From assembly GCA_015179045.1 (NCBI GenBank), contig WHUZ01000067.1, forward strand, positions 62,001 to 126,000: a stretch of 64,000 nt of DNA, in the 5' to 3' direction. Positions 63,934 to 64,000 of the stretch are shown one piece after another (position 1 is the stretch's first letter; every line of letters begins with the position of its first letter). The DNA is from Kalaharituber pfeilii (taxonomy: Eukaryota > Ascomycota > Pezizomycetes > Pezizales > Pezizaceae). Position numbers and translations under genes: made by a program. Under the pieces are notes generated by a model that made no database searches, had not been told where the DNA came from, and worked only from the letters and a program-made list of their open reading frames with translations.

Positions 63934-64000
63934 CCGGTATTATTGAAAACACAGCTAGTGGCAGGCCTCCTTCCATCTCAGCTGTCTTCTCAAGTACTGT

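Overview
The window looks like a piece of a filamentous ascomycete (Pezizomycotina) genome. It has short GT-AG introns with CTAAC/CTGAT-like branch sites, a HET-domain gene, a fungal GRDP-like gene, a CbxX/CfqX-type multi-AAA protein, Fot1/Pogo and Ty1/Copia elements and Tad1-like LINE fragments. A more exact placement (Leotiomycetes, for example) would be a guess. Most of the 64 kb is repeats. Seven loci look like host protein genes, six with good support and one weak, and there is one tRNA gene.

Layout. 1-7.2 kb is a nest of transposons: a long inverted repeat (252-360 / 5557-5716) encloses a Copia element with 104-bp LTRs that lost its RT/RNase H, plus an ORF1-only LINE; a 5'-truncated LINE follows at 6.2-7.2 kb. 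7.2-10.5 kb is mostly non-coding. 11.0-15.3 kb holds a three-AAA-domain gene with introns. 17.8-19.8 kb encodes an unrecognised membrane-anchored protein. 20.1-21.1 kb has a tandem duplication and a near-perfect 350-bp-arm inverted repeat. 21.8-31.8 kb is the host gene cluster: a TM/F-box-like Cys-rich protein, a GRDP-like protein, a class 3 lipase, and a 1010-residue protein with a possible permuted thiol-peptidase motif. 32.1-37.8 kb is LINE debris. 39.5-49.1 kb is a tRNA-Asp gene followed by a degenerate array of about 155-158 bp units that may derive from a tRNA-like sequence. 49.6-51.3 kb holds three copies of a structured unit with covarying stems and intron-like signals. 51.3-54.9 kb has no convincing gene. 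54.9-59.4 kb is a nested pair of DNA transposons. 59.8-62.2 kb is a HET-domain gene, and 62.4-64 kb is again LINE debris.

The most striking feature is two families of ultra-short insertions (about 20-45 nt of unique sequence plus an A-tail, flanked by 8-15 bp target-site duplications). Family A is identical in sequence to the very 3' end of the resident LINE. Its usual 5' boundary, and that of family B, falls at the base of a short terminal hairpin. Three larger elements carry LINE ORF1 joined directly to this same 3' end, a 'half-LINE' architecture. Together these suggest a LINE machinery that mobilises very small hairpin-tailed RNAs and ORF1-only derivatives.
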